Source: Saururus chinensis (Eukaryota; Streptophyta; Magnoliopsida; Piperales; Saururaceae). Taken from it: 64,000 nucleotides of DNA. The notes beneath the pieces are model-generated. The model did no database searches. It was not told the origin of the DNA and was given only the letters and a program-made list of their open reading frames with translations. The stretch covers positions 28,474,756 through 28,538,755 of the forward strand of contig CP141150.1 of NCBI GenBank assembly GCA_035235625.1. The letters run 5' to 3'. This document shows, piece after piece, positions 36,893 through 49,299 of this stretch; position 1 is the stretch's first letter, and every line of letters starts with the position of its first letter. Made by a program: the position numbers and the translations under genes.

Positions 36893-37352
36893 GAGTCGAG
36901 GGGAGAGAGAGAGGGGGGAGGGAAAGAGAGGAGAGAAAGGGAAAGAGAGGAGAGAGAGGGAGAGAGAGGAGAGGGGAGGGATCGAAGAGAGAGAGAGAGA
37001 GGAGAGAGAGGGGGAGAGAGAGAGACGGGAGGGGAGGGGAGGGGAGGGGAGGGGAGAGAGAGAGAGAGGGGAGGGAAGAGAGAGAGAGAGGGGAGGGAAG
37101 AGAGAGAGAGAGAGAGAGAGGGGAGAGGGAAGAGAGAGAGAGAGAGAGGGGAGAGGGAAGAGAGAGAGAGAGGGGAGAGGGAAGAGAGAGAGTGGGGAGG
37201 GATCGGAAGAGAGAGAGAGAGAGAGGAGAGAGGAGATAGGGGAGAGAGAGGAGAGAGAGAGGGGAGAGAGAGGACATGGAAGATAGAGAGAGGGAAGGGA
37301 AGAGAGAGAGAGAGAGGGAAGGGAAGAGAGAGAGAGAGAGTGGGGAGGGATC

Positions 37353-37398
<46 letters not shown>

Positions 37399-37685
37399 GA
37401 GAGGAAAGAGACGAGAGAGACAGAGACCGGAGGGGAGGGGGAGAGAGAGAGGGGAGGGAAGAGAGAGAGAGGGAGAGAGAGAGTGGGGAGGGAAGAGAGA
37501 GAGAGGGGAGAGAGAGAGTGGGGAGGGATCGGAAAAGAGAGAGAGAGAGGAGAGAGAGGGGAGAGAGAGGACATTGAAGAGAGAGAGAGGACATGGAAGA
37601 TAGAGAGAGAGAGAGAGGAGAGAGAGAGAGGGGAGATAGAGAGGAGAGGGGGGAGAGAGGAGGGTGGAGAGAGAAAGGGGAAAAA
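36893..37685. repeat. GA-rich low-complexity tract 2 in the CACTA element
   Basis: Again nearly pure purine, with recurrent gggagggatcggaagagaga words (36974, 37195, 37343, 37524) that define a higher-order unit. Long open frames on both strands (36825-37594 minus, 37276-37746 plus) are products of the repeat. Confidence 0.9.
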
Positions 37686-37689
37686 TATA

Positions 37690-37825
37690 AAAAAATTTAT
37701 TTATAGCGACACTTATTCAGAAACGTCGCTAAAGATACATTATTAGCGACGCTTTTGTATAAGCGTTGCTAGAGAGAGGGTAATAGCGACGTTCGTCACG
37801 AATGTACGAACGTCGCTAAAACTAT
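37690..37825. repeat. Third hairpin cluster of the CACTA element
   Basis: Inverted pairs with TAGCGACG and CGTCGCTA flank both sides of the junction between GA tract 2 and the C-rich block, including a longer cgttcgt...acgaacg stem at about 37785-37815. Confidence 0.75.
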
Positions 37826-37849
37826 TTTAAAAAAAAAAAAACAAATTCA

Positions 37850-38785
37850 CCGCGGGCGAAATTCTGCGCAGGCGAAATTTCGCGCTCGGGCAAAATTTCC
37901 CCGCTCGGGCAAAATTTCCCCCGCCCCCCCCCCCCCCAGTATTTTCCCAGTGTGCCAGGATACCGACCGCTGAGCCACCCTGCCTCTCCTCCCTCGTCCC
38001 TCCTCCGTTGACCACCCGCCGTCCGCCGTCCGCCGCCCTTCCCCTGCCCTTTCTGCCGCTCTGCACTGCCGCCTTCCCCTCCCCTCCTCCCCTCCCCCTT
38101 CTCCTCTACCTCCTTCCCACACCGACTCCCCCTTTCCCTCCCGCCGCCCCCCTTCTCCCCGGCTCCCCACTCCCCCTCCGCCTCCTCTCTCCCACTCCCG
38201 CCTTTTCTGAGCCGGATTCCGGCGGCCCCCTCCCTCCCGGTCCCCCGGCTCCCATCTCTTTCCCCGGCTCCCCTCTCCCTCCCGCTCCCCCCTCCCCCGG
38301 CTCACCCCTCCCTCCCGGTCCCCCCTCCGGCTCCCTTCTCCCTCCCGGCTCCTCCCTCCCTCCCGGTTCCCGCTCCCCCGGCTCCACCTCCCTCTCCCCA
38401 ACCGGCCCCCCTCTCCGCAACCGCCTCCCCCTCCCTCTCCCCCAGCTGAACCCCCTCCCCCAGCTGCCCCTCTCTCTCCTAGCCGCCCCCTCTCCCCCAG
38501 CCAGCACCCCCTCTCCCCCAGCCGAATCCCCCTCCCCCAGCCACCCGCCCCACCTCCCCGGCCGGCCCCCTCTCTGCAGCTGCCTCCCCGGCCCCCCTCT
38601 CCCCGGCCGCCTCCCCTCCCTCTCCCCTAGCCGAACCCCCTCCCCCGGCCGCCCCCCTCTCCCCCAGCTAGCACCTCCTCTCCCCAACCACCCGCCCCCT
38701 CCCCACCGCCTCCACTGGCCCCCCTCTCCCCACCGTACCCCCTCCCTCCCCAGATGGGCCACTAGGCCCACCAGGGATTTTTTTT
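37850..38785. repeat. C-rich block with Pro-rich frame in the CACTA element
   Basis: The block opens with about four copies of an 18-20 bp unit, cgctcgggcaaaatttcccc. It then runs as C/T-rich, strongly purine-poor DNA made of ccccctccc words. The plus frame 38008-38787 is open for 259 codons (Pro/Ser/Leu), and the minus strand is also open (Gly/Arg/Glu) over 38106-38771. No domain is visible. Being open on both strands is expected of a C-only sequence without A/T, so I do not call a gene, though expression cannot be excluded. Confidence 0.7.
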
Positions 38786-38799
38786 AAATTAATGAATGT

Positions 38800-39380
38800 A
38801 TTAGCGACGCTTATAAAGCGTCGCTAATAATAAATAGCGACGCTTTCTAAGCGTCGCTAATAATAATTTAATTATAAATTTGATTTAATTGTAAATTTTT
38901 TAATTTTATTAGCGACGTATAGAAAGCGTCGCTAATAAGTAATTATTAGCGACGGTTTTTCTATACATCGCTAATAAAATTATTTTTTTATTTTTTTAAA
39001 TTTTTTTTATATTAGCGACGTATATATAAACGTCGCTAATAATTACTTATTAACGACGCTTATGTATATACGTCGCTAATAACTTATTTTTTAAATTTTT
39101 TTTTAAAAATAATTTTCGTTTAGCGACGTAAGGAAAGCGTCGTTAGTAGATTATTATTAGCGACGCTAGATAATATACTTCGCTAATAAGCTATTACTAG
39201 CGACGTATAATAAACGTCGCTAATACCGTTATTAGCAACGTTTGTTTATATACGTCACTAAGAGGTAATAGCGACGGTACTTTTTTCGACGCTTTTAGCG
39301 ACGTTTATTATACGTCGTTAAAAGGCATTAGCGACGCATAGAAGACTATTAGCGATGCATAATTGCGTCGCTAATAGTCC
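38800..39380. repeat. Right subterminal hairpin array of the CACTA element
   Basis: At least eight inverted pairs built on TTAGCGACG / CGTCGCTAATA extend up to the right terminus. The density is about one half-site per 30 bp. Confidence 0.85.
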
Positions 39381-39397
39381 TTTTTGTTGTAGTGAAT

Positions 39398-42300
39398 AGT
39401 ATACTTCATATTGTTTTCCATCTAATAGCATTATAGGTCACACTTTCACATGGTAGCTAGGGCAAATTCTATCAATTTGAGTTTATAAATGAGACATGGA
39501 CAATCAAGCACCCATTACACTTGTAAGACTCCATCTTTCATAGCTAAGTAAATAAGTACAATATGATTCTACCTCTTTAAGCTTTTGTTGCTCCTTCTTG
39601 ACTGTTTGCTTCATCTGTATTCAACTATATCTTCTATAACACTTGAGAATTTTTTAAATTTCATGTACTTAGCTATGTAGATGTAAGTGAGTTTGACCTT
39701 TAAGTCTTATTAGTATAATAACTTTCTCTATATATGGAGTTTAGATATGAGACTTTATTATTAAATAGTAGACATAAAGAGTTTTGTAGAGTATTGAGAG
39801 TTCGCAAATTGAAGCTTGGATGAGGAAATTATGATAGATGAAACATCAATAAAGTTTTGTGTGCACATGTGGAAAAAAGTGAATCAATAACACTTTATCT
39901 TTCGCTCCACCCCGAGGAGCACCCTGGTTGTGCTTTGGTTGGCTTTCTCTTTGCTATATGCTATCTTCGTATCAATGTTATGAGAGTCGATGATTCTGCT
40001 TAACTACTTCCTTATACATCCATAGAATGTTGCAACTATACATTCTTCTCTGACATCACGTTAATGAAGGCTGAAGGAATGCCCTTCTTTCTTACAGCTC
40101 ATTACCGTAGCACTCCTTCTCCTTATGTAGTGTCTTTTTCAACCGCTCTAGCATTATTGAATGAAAAATATGTCAGGTCGATCAATTGTATAAGGTAGGA
40201 GATGTAGGACTTGTATGAGCCATTGTGCATGTAGTCATAGTAATTGGCCCATAATACCTCTATTCTATTATACTTTGGATGAATGGGGAATTATGTAGAT
40301 GGTTTAAATTTCATAGTGATACTTTAAGTATAGAAACTAGATAGACATAGCTTCAAAACGCCTCTAAGAATGCATGAATTGGAATTTTGATGAAGGAGCT
40401 ATGATTATCTGAAGTTGGGCCTGAGGTGCATATATGACTTGTAGACTCCTACTGATCTAACACTTAGTTATTCTTAAGACTTATAACATTTTCTACATGA
40501 TGATTTTTTATATAAAATTTTGGAGTTAAAAAGTTGACAGAAATATCTTCATAATGCTACAAAGAACACATTAATTAGGGTTTTATGAGGAAGTTATGGC
40601 CGTCCAAAGTTGTAGTTAGAAATTCTTATTAGCAAGGTTCGACATGTCAATGACCTTATCAATGGTTCGGGCAATTTTGCAGTTTTGGCTCAAAAAACTA
40701 CCCAGATTGACAGTTTTAAACCGGGAATTTGTCCCCTTTCCCTTATAAGTGAGTTTTAAGGCTTTTAGACTCTATTTCTTTTAGAAAAACCTCTCTAAAT
40801 AAAGAATGAGAATATCAAGAGCTTTCTAAATTAAGAAAAATTAAGGGAAGAAGTATATTTATGTGGGGATTAGGCATCATGCTTAAGGAAGAATTTTTAA
40901 GTTGTGAAATAGGTCAGATTGTTAGCCTTGTACTATGATTTAATATAGAATATGCATGTATAATTTAAATTAGAAAATCATGAGACATGAAAGCATGAAA
41001 ATATGATTCTTGTGAGTTTATGTCATGGTAATGTTAAGAAATCATGATTTTATGTTGGATTGTAAGCCTTGATTTCCATGCTTTAGTTTGAAGTGATTGT
41101 ATGATACATATTTTGATTATTTACATGATACGAAAGCATGCAAAGCATAATTTCTAAGATTTCATCATGATTATGTTAAGATAATATGTTTTCCAATGCT
41201 TAATGATAAATTGATAATAAGAATCGTCATTTGTCATTATGGGAAGGTTATGTGTGAGAATGATTATGACATGTCATGATATTGAGTAATTTTGGGAAGT
41301 TGAGACAATTCTGTTATTTCTTCGCAATCATTGGTAGGTCCATCAACACGTTAATGACCTTGTTAATGCAATGGAGGAGATGACAATCTTAATATCGACG
41401 AGCATCAACAAATCGGTGTGTCACTGACGGCTCACTGGCAGCGAGGTTGACGTGTAGATGGGAATAATTTCCTTATTCATTCTACTGTGGTGACTCAGTT
41501 GACATGTTGATGAGTCTACCAACAGTATATATGTTGGTACTAGGTATTTTAGGAGGAAATTATTATGAATGTTAGGTTAATATTATGAGAATTAATAGCA
41601 TATTATTCTCTGCATGAAGTTGCAATTATGCGTGATAATGTTATGTATTTTTTTGTATAAATATTCTTGTGATGGATCACACCCTAAAACTGATATCTTT
41701 TGGTATTTGAGGTTAGAAGAACCCTCAGTGTTTTGTCTCTTCAAGTAGTTTTTAGCTATATCGATGGAATAGTTTGGTATGAAAAATGATCAAAGTTTTT
41801 TGAGTCTCTAAAAATGAGAGTTATGTATAACTGCTTCCCTGACTCGAGAGTCTTGTTTGAATGGACTAGAACATTAAAAGATGATTAGTCCCACACAACA
41901 CAATACATAAGGTTTCGATGATCATGAAAGTCGAAACTTTAATCACTTGGGTCCATGAGCCCTTGTGCGGGCCTTAGCTTCATAATGTGGATGGGGCAGG
42001 CAAACTTCAGAATACCTAAAGTCCAAATGTGAGTAGTTCATGGTCTAGTGAGGCTAAGTTGTTCTCCTAGACATGACTTCCATGTCATAGAGAACCTTTG
42101 ACTTGCACTTATGAGCTTGAGACTTATGAGTGAGAGACATTATGATTGTGAAATCATGTGGAATGTATTAGTAAATATTATATTTATTCTATTTATGCGT
42201 GATGATGATGATGATGCTATTGGTTATAGTTGTTGATCTTGTGATGATGTAGTATAATAATGTACATTGTTATTACATAATACTTGTTTAGCTATCCCAT

Positions 42301-42660
42301 TAGGTATACTTAGCATTCGTGTGATGCAAGTTCCTTGGAGGGTTAAAGTTATTTTAGGACTTTGGATGTGCGGTAAGGACGAAGTTGCTAGGCAACTTGG
42401 AATGTTTAATGTCTTCCTACTTTAAGGTAAATGACATTAGGCACATGTGTGCCAATATGTTTGTATTTGTTCATATCAAGATATTCAAGCATGTACTCGG
42501 GCAAGACCCTGTGTGATTTAAAATATGATTTAACTTGGATTATTAATGTACTTTGATTTAGTATATGTATGTTTGAAGAATAGTTGGCTCATACCCCAAT
42601 ATAACTTGTCAAATATTTGTCAAAAATTTTGAAAAATTTATTTATGTTTTATCTTCAACA
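39398..42660 (+). repeat. Gypsy-type LTR, family B, plus-strand copy
   Basis: The segment 41720-42100 aligns with the inverse complement of about 26800-27200, and 42270-42330 aligns with a fragment near 33540. It carries gypsy-LTR features such as a cccttataagtgag TATA-like word near 40740. Borders are not defined. The part 39400-40200 is unassigned and may be older flanking sequence. No open frame above 60 codons. Confidence 0.5.
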
Positions 42661-42999
42661 AGTTTTGAACGATCACCCCAACCTTCTTAGCAGTGCCTTC
42701 AACTTTGACAGATCATCCCGATCTTCTAAATAATTCTCTCATAATGAAACTTAGAAGATGGTTCCAGTTTCACCTCACTTCTCTTCACTCACTTTGACCC
42801 TAAAGTGTACATGTGAAGTATTTACACAAACAATTAATGAAGCTAAGGAATAACATGAACTTTTGTTGGATTTAACTTGGCTAAAAACAACTTTTCTCAT
42901 AGCTGAATAGCCATGCAAGTATCCTCTTCTCACAAATCACTTAGGGAAGAATCACAAAGTTCTTCTAATTTTTGTTGGCCTATCTCCATCTTTTACCAC

Positions 43000-43500
43000 A
43001 TCCAACCACCCAATATATAGGCCCCCAAGTCAGTTTAGGTGTTAGAATTTCAATAGGAAACAAATTATATGTAAAATGTCTTATTTTAGGTAAAATTTCT
43101 ATCAACTAATCAATCACTTGATAGTGCCAATTGACCTCCATGTTGTAAACTATACTGCTCCAACTCTAGTATTCTCACCGATTGATCGCACAACCCCTAT
43201 TGATCGATTGTTTTATCTATTGGTCTTAAAACAATCGATCGCACCACTTGATCCAATATATCATAAGTCTTTTTTGAAAATACATATAACATGTTCAAGG
43301 CTAATTGATTGCATGTACTATGATGATCAATCGTTGATGAACAAAATTATGTACATGATTTTTCATCAAATGTTTTTCTAAAGTCTCATATGGTAATCCC
43401 TATCACGCCTAATTGTGTGTGTGTAACGTGCATGTGTGTGTTACCTAACTAGCACCCTGAGTCTTCACGTTCTAATTCATTTACAACATATGATATTCAA
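43000..43500 (-). repeat. Copia LTR fragment
   Basis: Words such as caatcacttgatagtgccaa and tcaataggaaacaaatta align in the same orientation with 51530-51700, and more loosely with 47280-47500 and 9680-9930. The open frame 43118-43381 lies within this repeat and shows no domain. Confidence 0.45.
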
Positions 43501-43519
43501 AAGCAAATAAATGCTACTT

Positions 43520-44700
43520 TAATGACACAGTTACACCTCACATTGACATTATTTTGTTCACCAAAATAAGGCAACCATATACATATGACCAAACATGTAC
43601 TTACATACTGCTATCAAGTACATGTTACTTCTTTTGATATTTGGTAGTATTGTTTACACTAGATGTATTTCTACAGTGGAGGAGACTATGTCTAGGTACT
43701 TGTACTTGATATCCAATAATATGTTCTTCGACTTACCTCATATTATCTACTCCATTGTCTAGATCCTAGCTTACTACCTTGATCACATTTTTTGGCTTAT
43801 CACATAGTGATTACATGCTTGGTTTGTGATGGAGAAATTTAGATCTCTCATCTAGAAGAAGTCACCAAAAGACAAGGGACAATAGATGCATCTTTAATGA
43901 AGAAGATTATGAGTTAAGAAAAAGGAATCCACTAGTAAAATAAGAAGATTTGAGGATTACAATAGTGGAGCAGAAGACTATGACAATGATGACCCAACAC
44001 CTCATCATACCACTAACTGTACCCTTGGAGCCTCCATTTTCAAAAGTGTGAAGCCATGGAGAGTGCCAATACTGCCAAAATATTGAGAGCTTTGGAAAGT
44101 TTGATGCCTAAGAAGCCATAATGACTAATATGCAAAGGTTTCAAAGTAAAGGGACAAAAAGTTTTAGAGACTTGAGCTTAAGGTCACATATTTTACTTTG
44201 AGCCTATTTGAGACTCAAAGTAGAACATGGAGATATTGAAGAAGAAGAACAAGATGGTGGTGCATCTAATGGTGATTACCATGATGCTAAGGTTTCTTAG
44301 CTAGGTTCGTTAGTACAACGTGGTCAACTGCATGATTTGTAACTTTTAATTTGAGATTATGTATTCAAGTACTTATGTAATCTATTTTACTTAATGAACT
44401 GATACGTTTGGTCAATCTCAAATTGCTTCTACTATTATTATGTTTATTCTTTCCTACCTTTGTCAAAATTTGACAAAAAGCGGGAGGAGCATTGTATTTT
44501 TATTTTGTGTTTATTTAATCCATGGATGCTATGTTTGGTATAGTTTTTTGTTTTTGGTGTGTAGGTTATTGGATTCAAAAACAAAGGGGGTGCTTGAAGA
44601 ATTGAGATGATTAAGTTGAAGAATTTATTATAGTTTTGAGATGTTATTCATAAATGTAATACAATGAAAGTGTTTTGTCATGAAATTGCTAAAGGGGAGA
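43520..44700. other. Probable 3' internal region of a copia-type element, degenerate
   Basis: It ends with a purine-rich stretch, aaaggggagatcg (about 44690), directly before the LTR copy at 44701, as expected for a polypurine tract. No protein motif could be read upstream. Confidence 0.3.
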
Positions 44701-45620
44701 TCGTAAAGGATAGATTCCATGACAAAAGCACAAACAAATTTACATTTAACAATTATAACTAGAATCTTAGAACTAGGGTGTTTAGAAGATTCAAGCAGAG
44801 CTATCAAGATGAAGATTGAAGTTTTGAGGTTGTTAAGTCAAATTTATGCTATATGTGATCTAGTGATCAACAAGAGAAGAAAATGGGTCACATTTCATAT
44901 TTAGATTTGATTTTAAATTTTTTTCAAGAAGTCATAGTGTCAAAGTTTGAATTTTGGTCAAGTCAGAGAATTTTTCAAAAGAAAATAAATTCAGGTCATT
45001 TGCGTGAATGTTCATAGTGTTAATATTAAAACCTTTGCGTGATTGTTCAAACTTCATGCTCGAACCTTTACACTTAATGCATATTTGAGGATATGGACAA
45101 AAGTTCCCCTGGACATTTATGTAGAATGAGTTAAAAAAAACGAGTCAGTATCATTCTAAACTACGTTCTAACTTGGGAATTGACTTACTAAACATATGAA
45201 TGTGTTTTTCCTTCATATTTTTTTTAGAGAGAGGAGTCATAAAATTTAGGAAAACCTAGACATTAGTTTTTATAGTAATCTCTTTCTTCCTAAGTAAACT
45301 CTTCTATGTTTTTTGTCATTGATCTAAATAAATCACTTTCTCCTAAGTATGATCCACACATGTTCGAGAATAAATTAAGAGTTTTTATCTATACCCTAAA
45401 ATCATTATCTTCCCAGTATTCAATTGGAAGTGGTTCTTGGTTTGAGAACAATTCATATTTTTTTATAGTGTAATCTAGAGAAGCTAGGATTGTTGATGTA
45501 GACACAAGGAAAGCATATACGACGGATGCAAGTTAATGCTACTTGGTGCTGAAGCATGAAATTAAAATTGCTTTAAAGTAAATGAAGAATTTGATTGTAC
45601 TTAAGGTAAGCTTGTATTTT
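44701..45620 (+). repeat. Second copia-type LTR copy (family C)
   Basis: It begins gtaaaggatagattccatga and aligns over about 900 bp with 33831-34800 in the same orientation. Divergence is substantial, so this is an old copy. The frame 44719-44904 has no domain. Confidence 0.6.
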
Positions 45621-45659
45621 TTACTATTGGGTGCTCATGAATTGGCTTCACAAGAATCT

Positions 45660-46440
45660 ATCCTTGGCTTAAATGGTTTTTAGAATTTTTTACCCATGAA
45701 AGCAAGGTCATCTCCTCATTCAATATCAAAGGATTAATTTTTAGAATATCTAAGTGTTATCTCTTTTTTTTGGCTTTGTCATCATTTTGTTCACCACTGA
45801 CACTATGATTTAAGTTCAATGCAAATGTGTGTAGAGAGCCTACAAGTTTAGTGAGTTGAAGTTCTTTACGATTTTGAGCCTCTTCTGTTGTAGCTACTTT
45901 TGGCATAACTTTTTAAGCCAAAGATTTTAGAATCTTCATGACTCTCCTAGATTTGGTATACTCTCAACTATATTGTAGTAAGTGTTCACATTATCTCTAA
46001 ACTTAACAATAAATTTAGAAAATCTCTCAATATCCTCCATTTTTATAATTTCATATTTCGTGAGGAGTTGGTGTTTGGAGATCTTATAAGTTGTAGTACC
46101 TTCAAAAGTTGTCTCCAATACTACCATGCCTTGTCATAGTAAAAAATATGGCAAAATTGGTCTAATATAGCAACATTGAATATGACATTCACACCTTTAT
46201 TATTGGAATTAGCTAACTCTCTCTCGTCCTCAGTTCTTTCTTCCTTAATTCTGGCAGTAATTTTCCCTAACAATAGTAGGAGAGACATAGCCCACATACA
46301 TAAATTCTATTCGTCAATGGATGAGAGAAATGTTCTCATTCTAGCTTTTCGATATGGAAGCTTAGTTCCATCAAATAAGGGAGACGAACTATGGAATTTC
46401 CTTCTACTTGTTTATGCATTACGGCTAAAAGACTAGAATC
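45660..46440 (-). pseudogene. Ty1/copia gag (UBN2-type), decayed
   Basis: On the minus strand from about 46381 the frame reads PLFDGTKLPYRKARMRTFLS, the start block of plant copia Gag. It continues to the frame 46127-45936, VVLETTFEGTTTYKISKHQL with MLTxKYE-like continuation, which matches the UBN2 domain pattern (W-x-x-LE-x-T-[FY]-EGT). A stop interrupts the first block (about 46310) and another ends the second. Further downstream, DDLAFMGKKF (about 45705) matches the next conserved block in another frame. No zinc knuckle or pol follows. Confidence 0.7.
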
Positions 46441-47990
46441 CCAAAATAAAGTAATAGGCCATAACTAGGAAGATATTAATCACCAAAGTAAGAGAGTTGA
46501 ATCAAGTAGTCACTAATTCAAATTAGGATCAATATAAAAACTTAGAAAAGCAAAATTAAGCTTCAACTACCAAGAGAAGATTTGTGCAAGGGCTTGCATC
46601 ATATCAAACATGCAAAACTCTCACTCAAATTACTTAATTAGATTAAAAACTTTCAAACAAATAATCTAATTAAAACAACTAATTGAACTAATGTGCTTGG
46701 ATCAAACTAACAATAAAAACTTGTGTGTGAAATAAAACAAATAAACAAAGCAACACTACAAAATTTTCATGTGTAAAACCAATCTAGGAAAAACTGTAAG
46801 TCCTCATCCGGTGGGCTAATTCACTATGAAGAGAAGTTTACAATATCACCTACAGATACAATGACTTTCTACCAAAAAACTCTAAGATGAACTTCACTTC
46901 ATGTTAGGTCAAAATATCTATGACTCACATCCCTTCTATCTATCTTTAATCTTCCTGAGCACATGATCATCTCTTGATATTCACTAGAGTGAAACAATAA
47001 TCACTTTCTAGTGGTCAATCTCTTTCAAGTAATTGAAAGTAGGAATTTTTTAGGGTTTAGGTCAAACTCATGAAACAAACTCCAAATGAATTAACCATGA
47101 CTCTAGGTAGTTTGTATGACTCTAAGGTAAAATTTAATCACAAGAAAAACAACTTTTGAATCAAAGAGTTAGAGAGAATCAAGAGTAAAGAGATAATAAC
47201 CACATCTAGAGAAAACTATGATTTTTTTAGAAGTAAAGTGAGTTTCTCTCCTTGTTTTTTATTGTGGAAATACTATTTTTATAGGTAAAGTCAATTTAGA
47301 AGTTTAACCCAAGTTGGGTACATAATCATCATAATTTAGGAAACTATTCCATAAGGTACATCAAACAGTCAATCAATTGACTTAAGTAAATCAATGTAGT
47401 AGGAAGTTGATATATCGAGACTCAACTTGCAGTGAACCATAGATAACAACTAGGAGCGATTGATCAACTGGGTAAAAAATAAGGTTGCAGTCCAAACACA
47501 ACTCTGACTCTTCGTGATAGCATGGATAGGTTGAGTAAGATGTAGAAAGATAGAATTAACTTTTGAATTTTAGTGTTTCATGGATCATGTGTGCCTTTGG
47601 TTCAAATCCACATGTAGTTTGCTTGACTTTTGATGAAATAACTTGAATGTTCAACATCTTCAGTCTTAAAAAATTTCTTAAGCTCAACTTTACACATTAA
47701 ATCAACCCTAACTAATCTAGGGCAAAAGATGGATCCATTACAATTTTGCATGAGTGACTTACATAGAATTTGCCAATACATGAAGTGTCTTTTACAAACT
47801 AAACCTTTACAACTAATGGAACCCTAAGACCAAGTAAAGACAAATAATTTTAGCAAAAACGTAGTTGTATGTTTTTGAGTATGCTCGTGGCCATTCTAAA
47901 ATAAAAAATATATACACAACCATTGTGCCCATGTAACAACTGATTCAAAAAAAGACTGAGTTCAACCAAATTTGTGTATATTACTTTCAA
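46440..47990 (-). repeat. Leader and probable 5' LTR of the copia gag relic
   Basis: It sits directly upstream of the minus-strand gag, and its 47280-47500 segment aligns with the LTR debris at 51600 and 9740. A minus-strand TATA-like cctataaaaatag lies near 47275-47287. LTR ends were not located. Confidence 0.4.
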
Positions 47991-48609
47991 GGATGGATAA
48001 GATGAGTCAAAGTCATATCATTTCGACCTAAATCTAGATTTTGTAACTATTAGTACTGATATTGATGATGCTTTCCTTGGATATGGGAAAGAACTGGGAC
48101 TTGTCGCATGTTAATGGATATACAATTGCTTTTGGGGTGTCCTATTGTCATACTACTACTAAGTGGTAAACAAGTTTATAAAGATGTATCAAGTGTTTTA
48201 GTGGGGGGTCATCTAAATTTAGTAATACTTTTCTTCTTAAAAGGTGCACCCTCTTGCCATTGCTCCCGGAGTCCCTTCCCACTGAGAGGAACAAAGGAGA
48301 CAATTTGAGATTCCACTGCTTCACTTGTCCAGAAGTGAAATAGTGGGAATGGTTGACTTATGGGTATATATAGATATATTACACTTAAATTTAGAAAGAG
48401 ATGACATAACTTATTAAACTTTGATGAAACAAAAGTAATAAACTAAAAGTAAAATATGATAGAATGTGCTTGAAATTGCATTCTAATAGTAAAGAAAATG
48501 GCCATTTCTACCATAATGTAGTACGGAGTTAAAAGAGTAATGTTATACTAAAGTCAAGGTTCATGCGGGATGAAATACATTATAACCCAAATACTAGCAA
48601 TTAATAGGA

Positions 48610-49289
48610 GGGAAAATTATATAAGTAATGTGGAAAAAAATAATTACCGAAATAATGAAGAGAAATAAATATTTACCAATATGGTATTCCTTTTCGCTAT
48701 GTAGGCGCTAATTAGGCATTGATGCATGCATCACTGTGTGATTTTTTTTATAAATTTTTTTATGATTTTGTCCTTTAGAAGGACGAAATCAATAAACTTG
48801 ACTGATGTCGTCCTTTAAAAAGATAAAATTAGTACATTGTACTAATTTTATCTCTTAAAAGGACGAAATCAGTATTGTACTGATTTCTTCGTTCTAAAGG
48901 ACGAAATCAATAATGTATTAACTTCCTTAACTGATTTCGTCCTTCTAAACGACGAATGATTTCGTCTTCGTCCTTCTATATCCTTTAGAAAAGAAGAAAT
49001 CAATACTCACCATTGATTTCATCTTTTAAAATAACGAAATCAATACAAATGTACTAATTTCATCCTTTAGAAGGACCAAATTAATAAGTATATTAATTTA
49101 GTCCTTTTAAATATCGAAATCATGAAATTTTTTTTAAAAAAACCATGGAGGCGCATGTACCTGCATGGCGAAAAGGAAACCATGGAGGTGCATGTACCTG
49201 CATGGTGAAAAGGAACACCATATTGGTAAATATTTTCTTTCTCTATTATTTTAGTAATTATTTTTTAATATTATTTATATAATTTTCAC
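48610..49289. mobile_element. Small Mutator-like element with 9-bp TSD
   Basis: Terminal inverted repeats of about 90 bp begin GGGAAAATTATATAA at 48610 and end, inverted, at 49289. They pair through to accaatatggtattcctttt. The flanks are identical 9-mers TTAATAGGA (48601-48609 and 49290-49298). The interior carries about ten GATTTCGTCC / GGACGAAATC words arranged as hairpins and a duplicated ccatggaggcgcatgtacct segment at 49143-49200. It has no coding capacity. Confidence 0.88.
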
Positions 49290-49299
49290 TTAATAGGAC

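Larger units (their letters stand above)
35021..39394. mobile_element. Complete CACTA (En/Spm-like) element, non-autonomous
   Basis: The ends are CACTACAACAAAA at 35021 and TTTTGTTGTAGTG ending at 39394, a perfect 13-bp inverted pair. They are flanked by a 3-bp TSD AAT (35018-35020 and 39395-39397), as expected for CACTA elements. Subterminal regions are packed with AGCGACG/CGTCGCT half-sites in hairpin pairs, which in this superfamily serve as binding sites for the TnpA-like protein. No transposase motif is present. The interior holds two long GA tracts, further hairpin clusters and a C-rich block. The insertion target was the copia-type LTR copy to its left. Confidence 0.95.

Noticed and set aside
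36100..37746. Long Arg/Glu-rich and Ser/Leu/Pro-rich frames on opposite strands
   Set aside because: They are products of GA tracts in the CACTA element; no start context or non-repetitive segment.
35040..39380. Regular repeats resembling a CRISPR array
   Set aside because: The repeats are inverted pairs with variable spacers inside a CACTA element with TSD in a plant genome; no cas genes.
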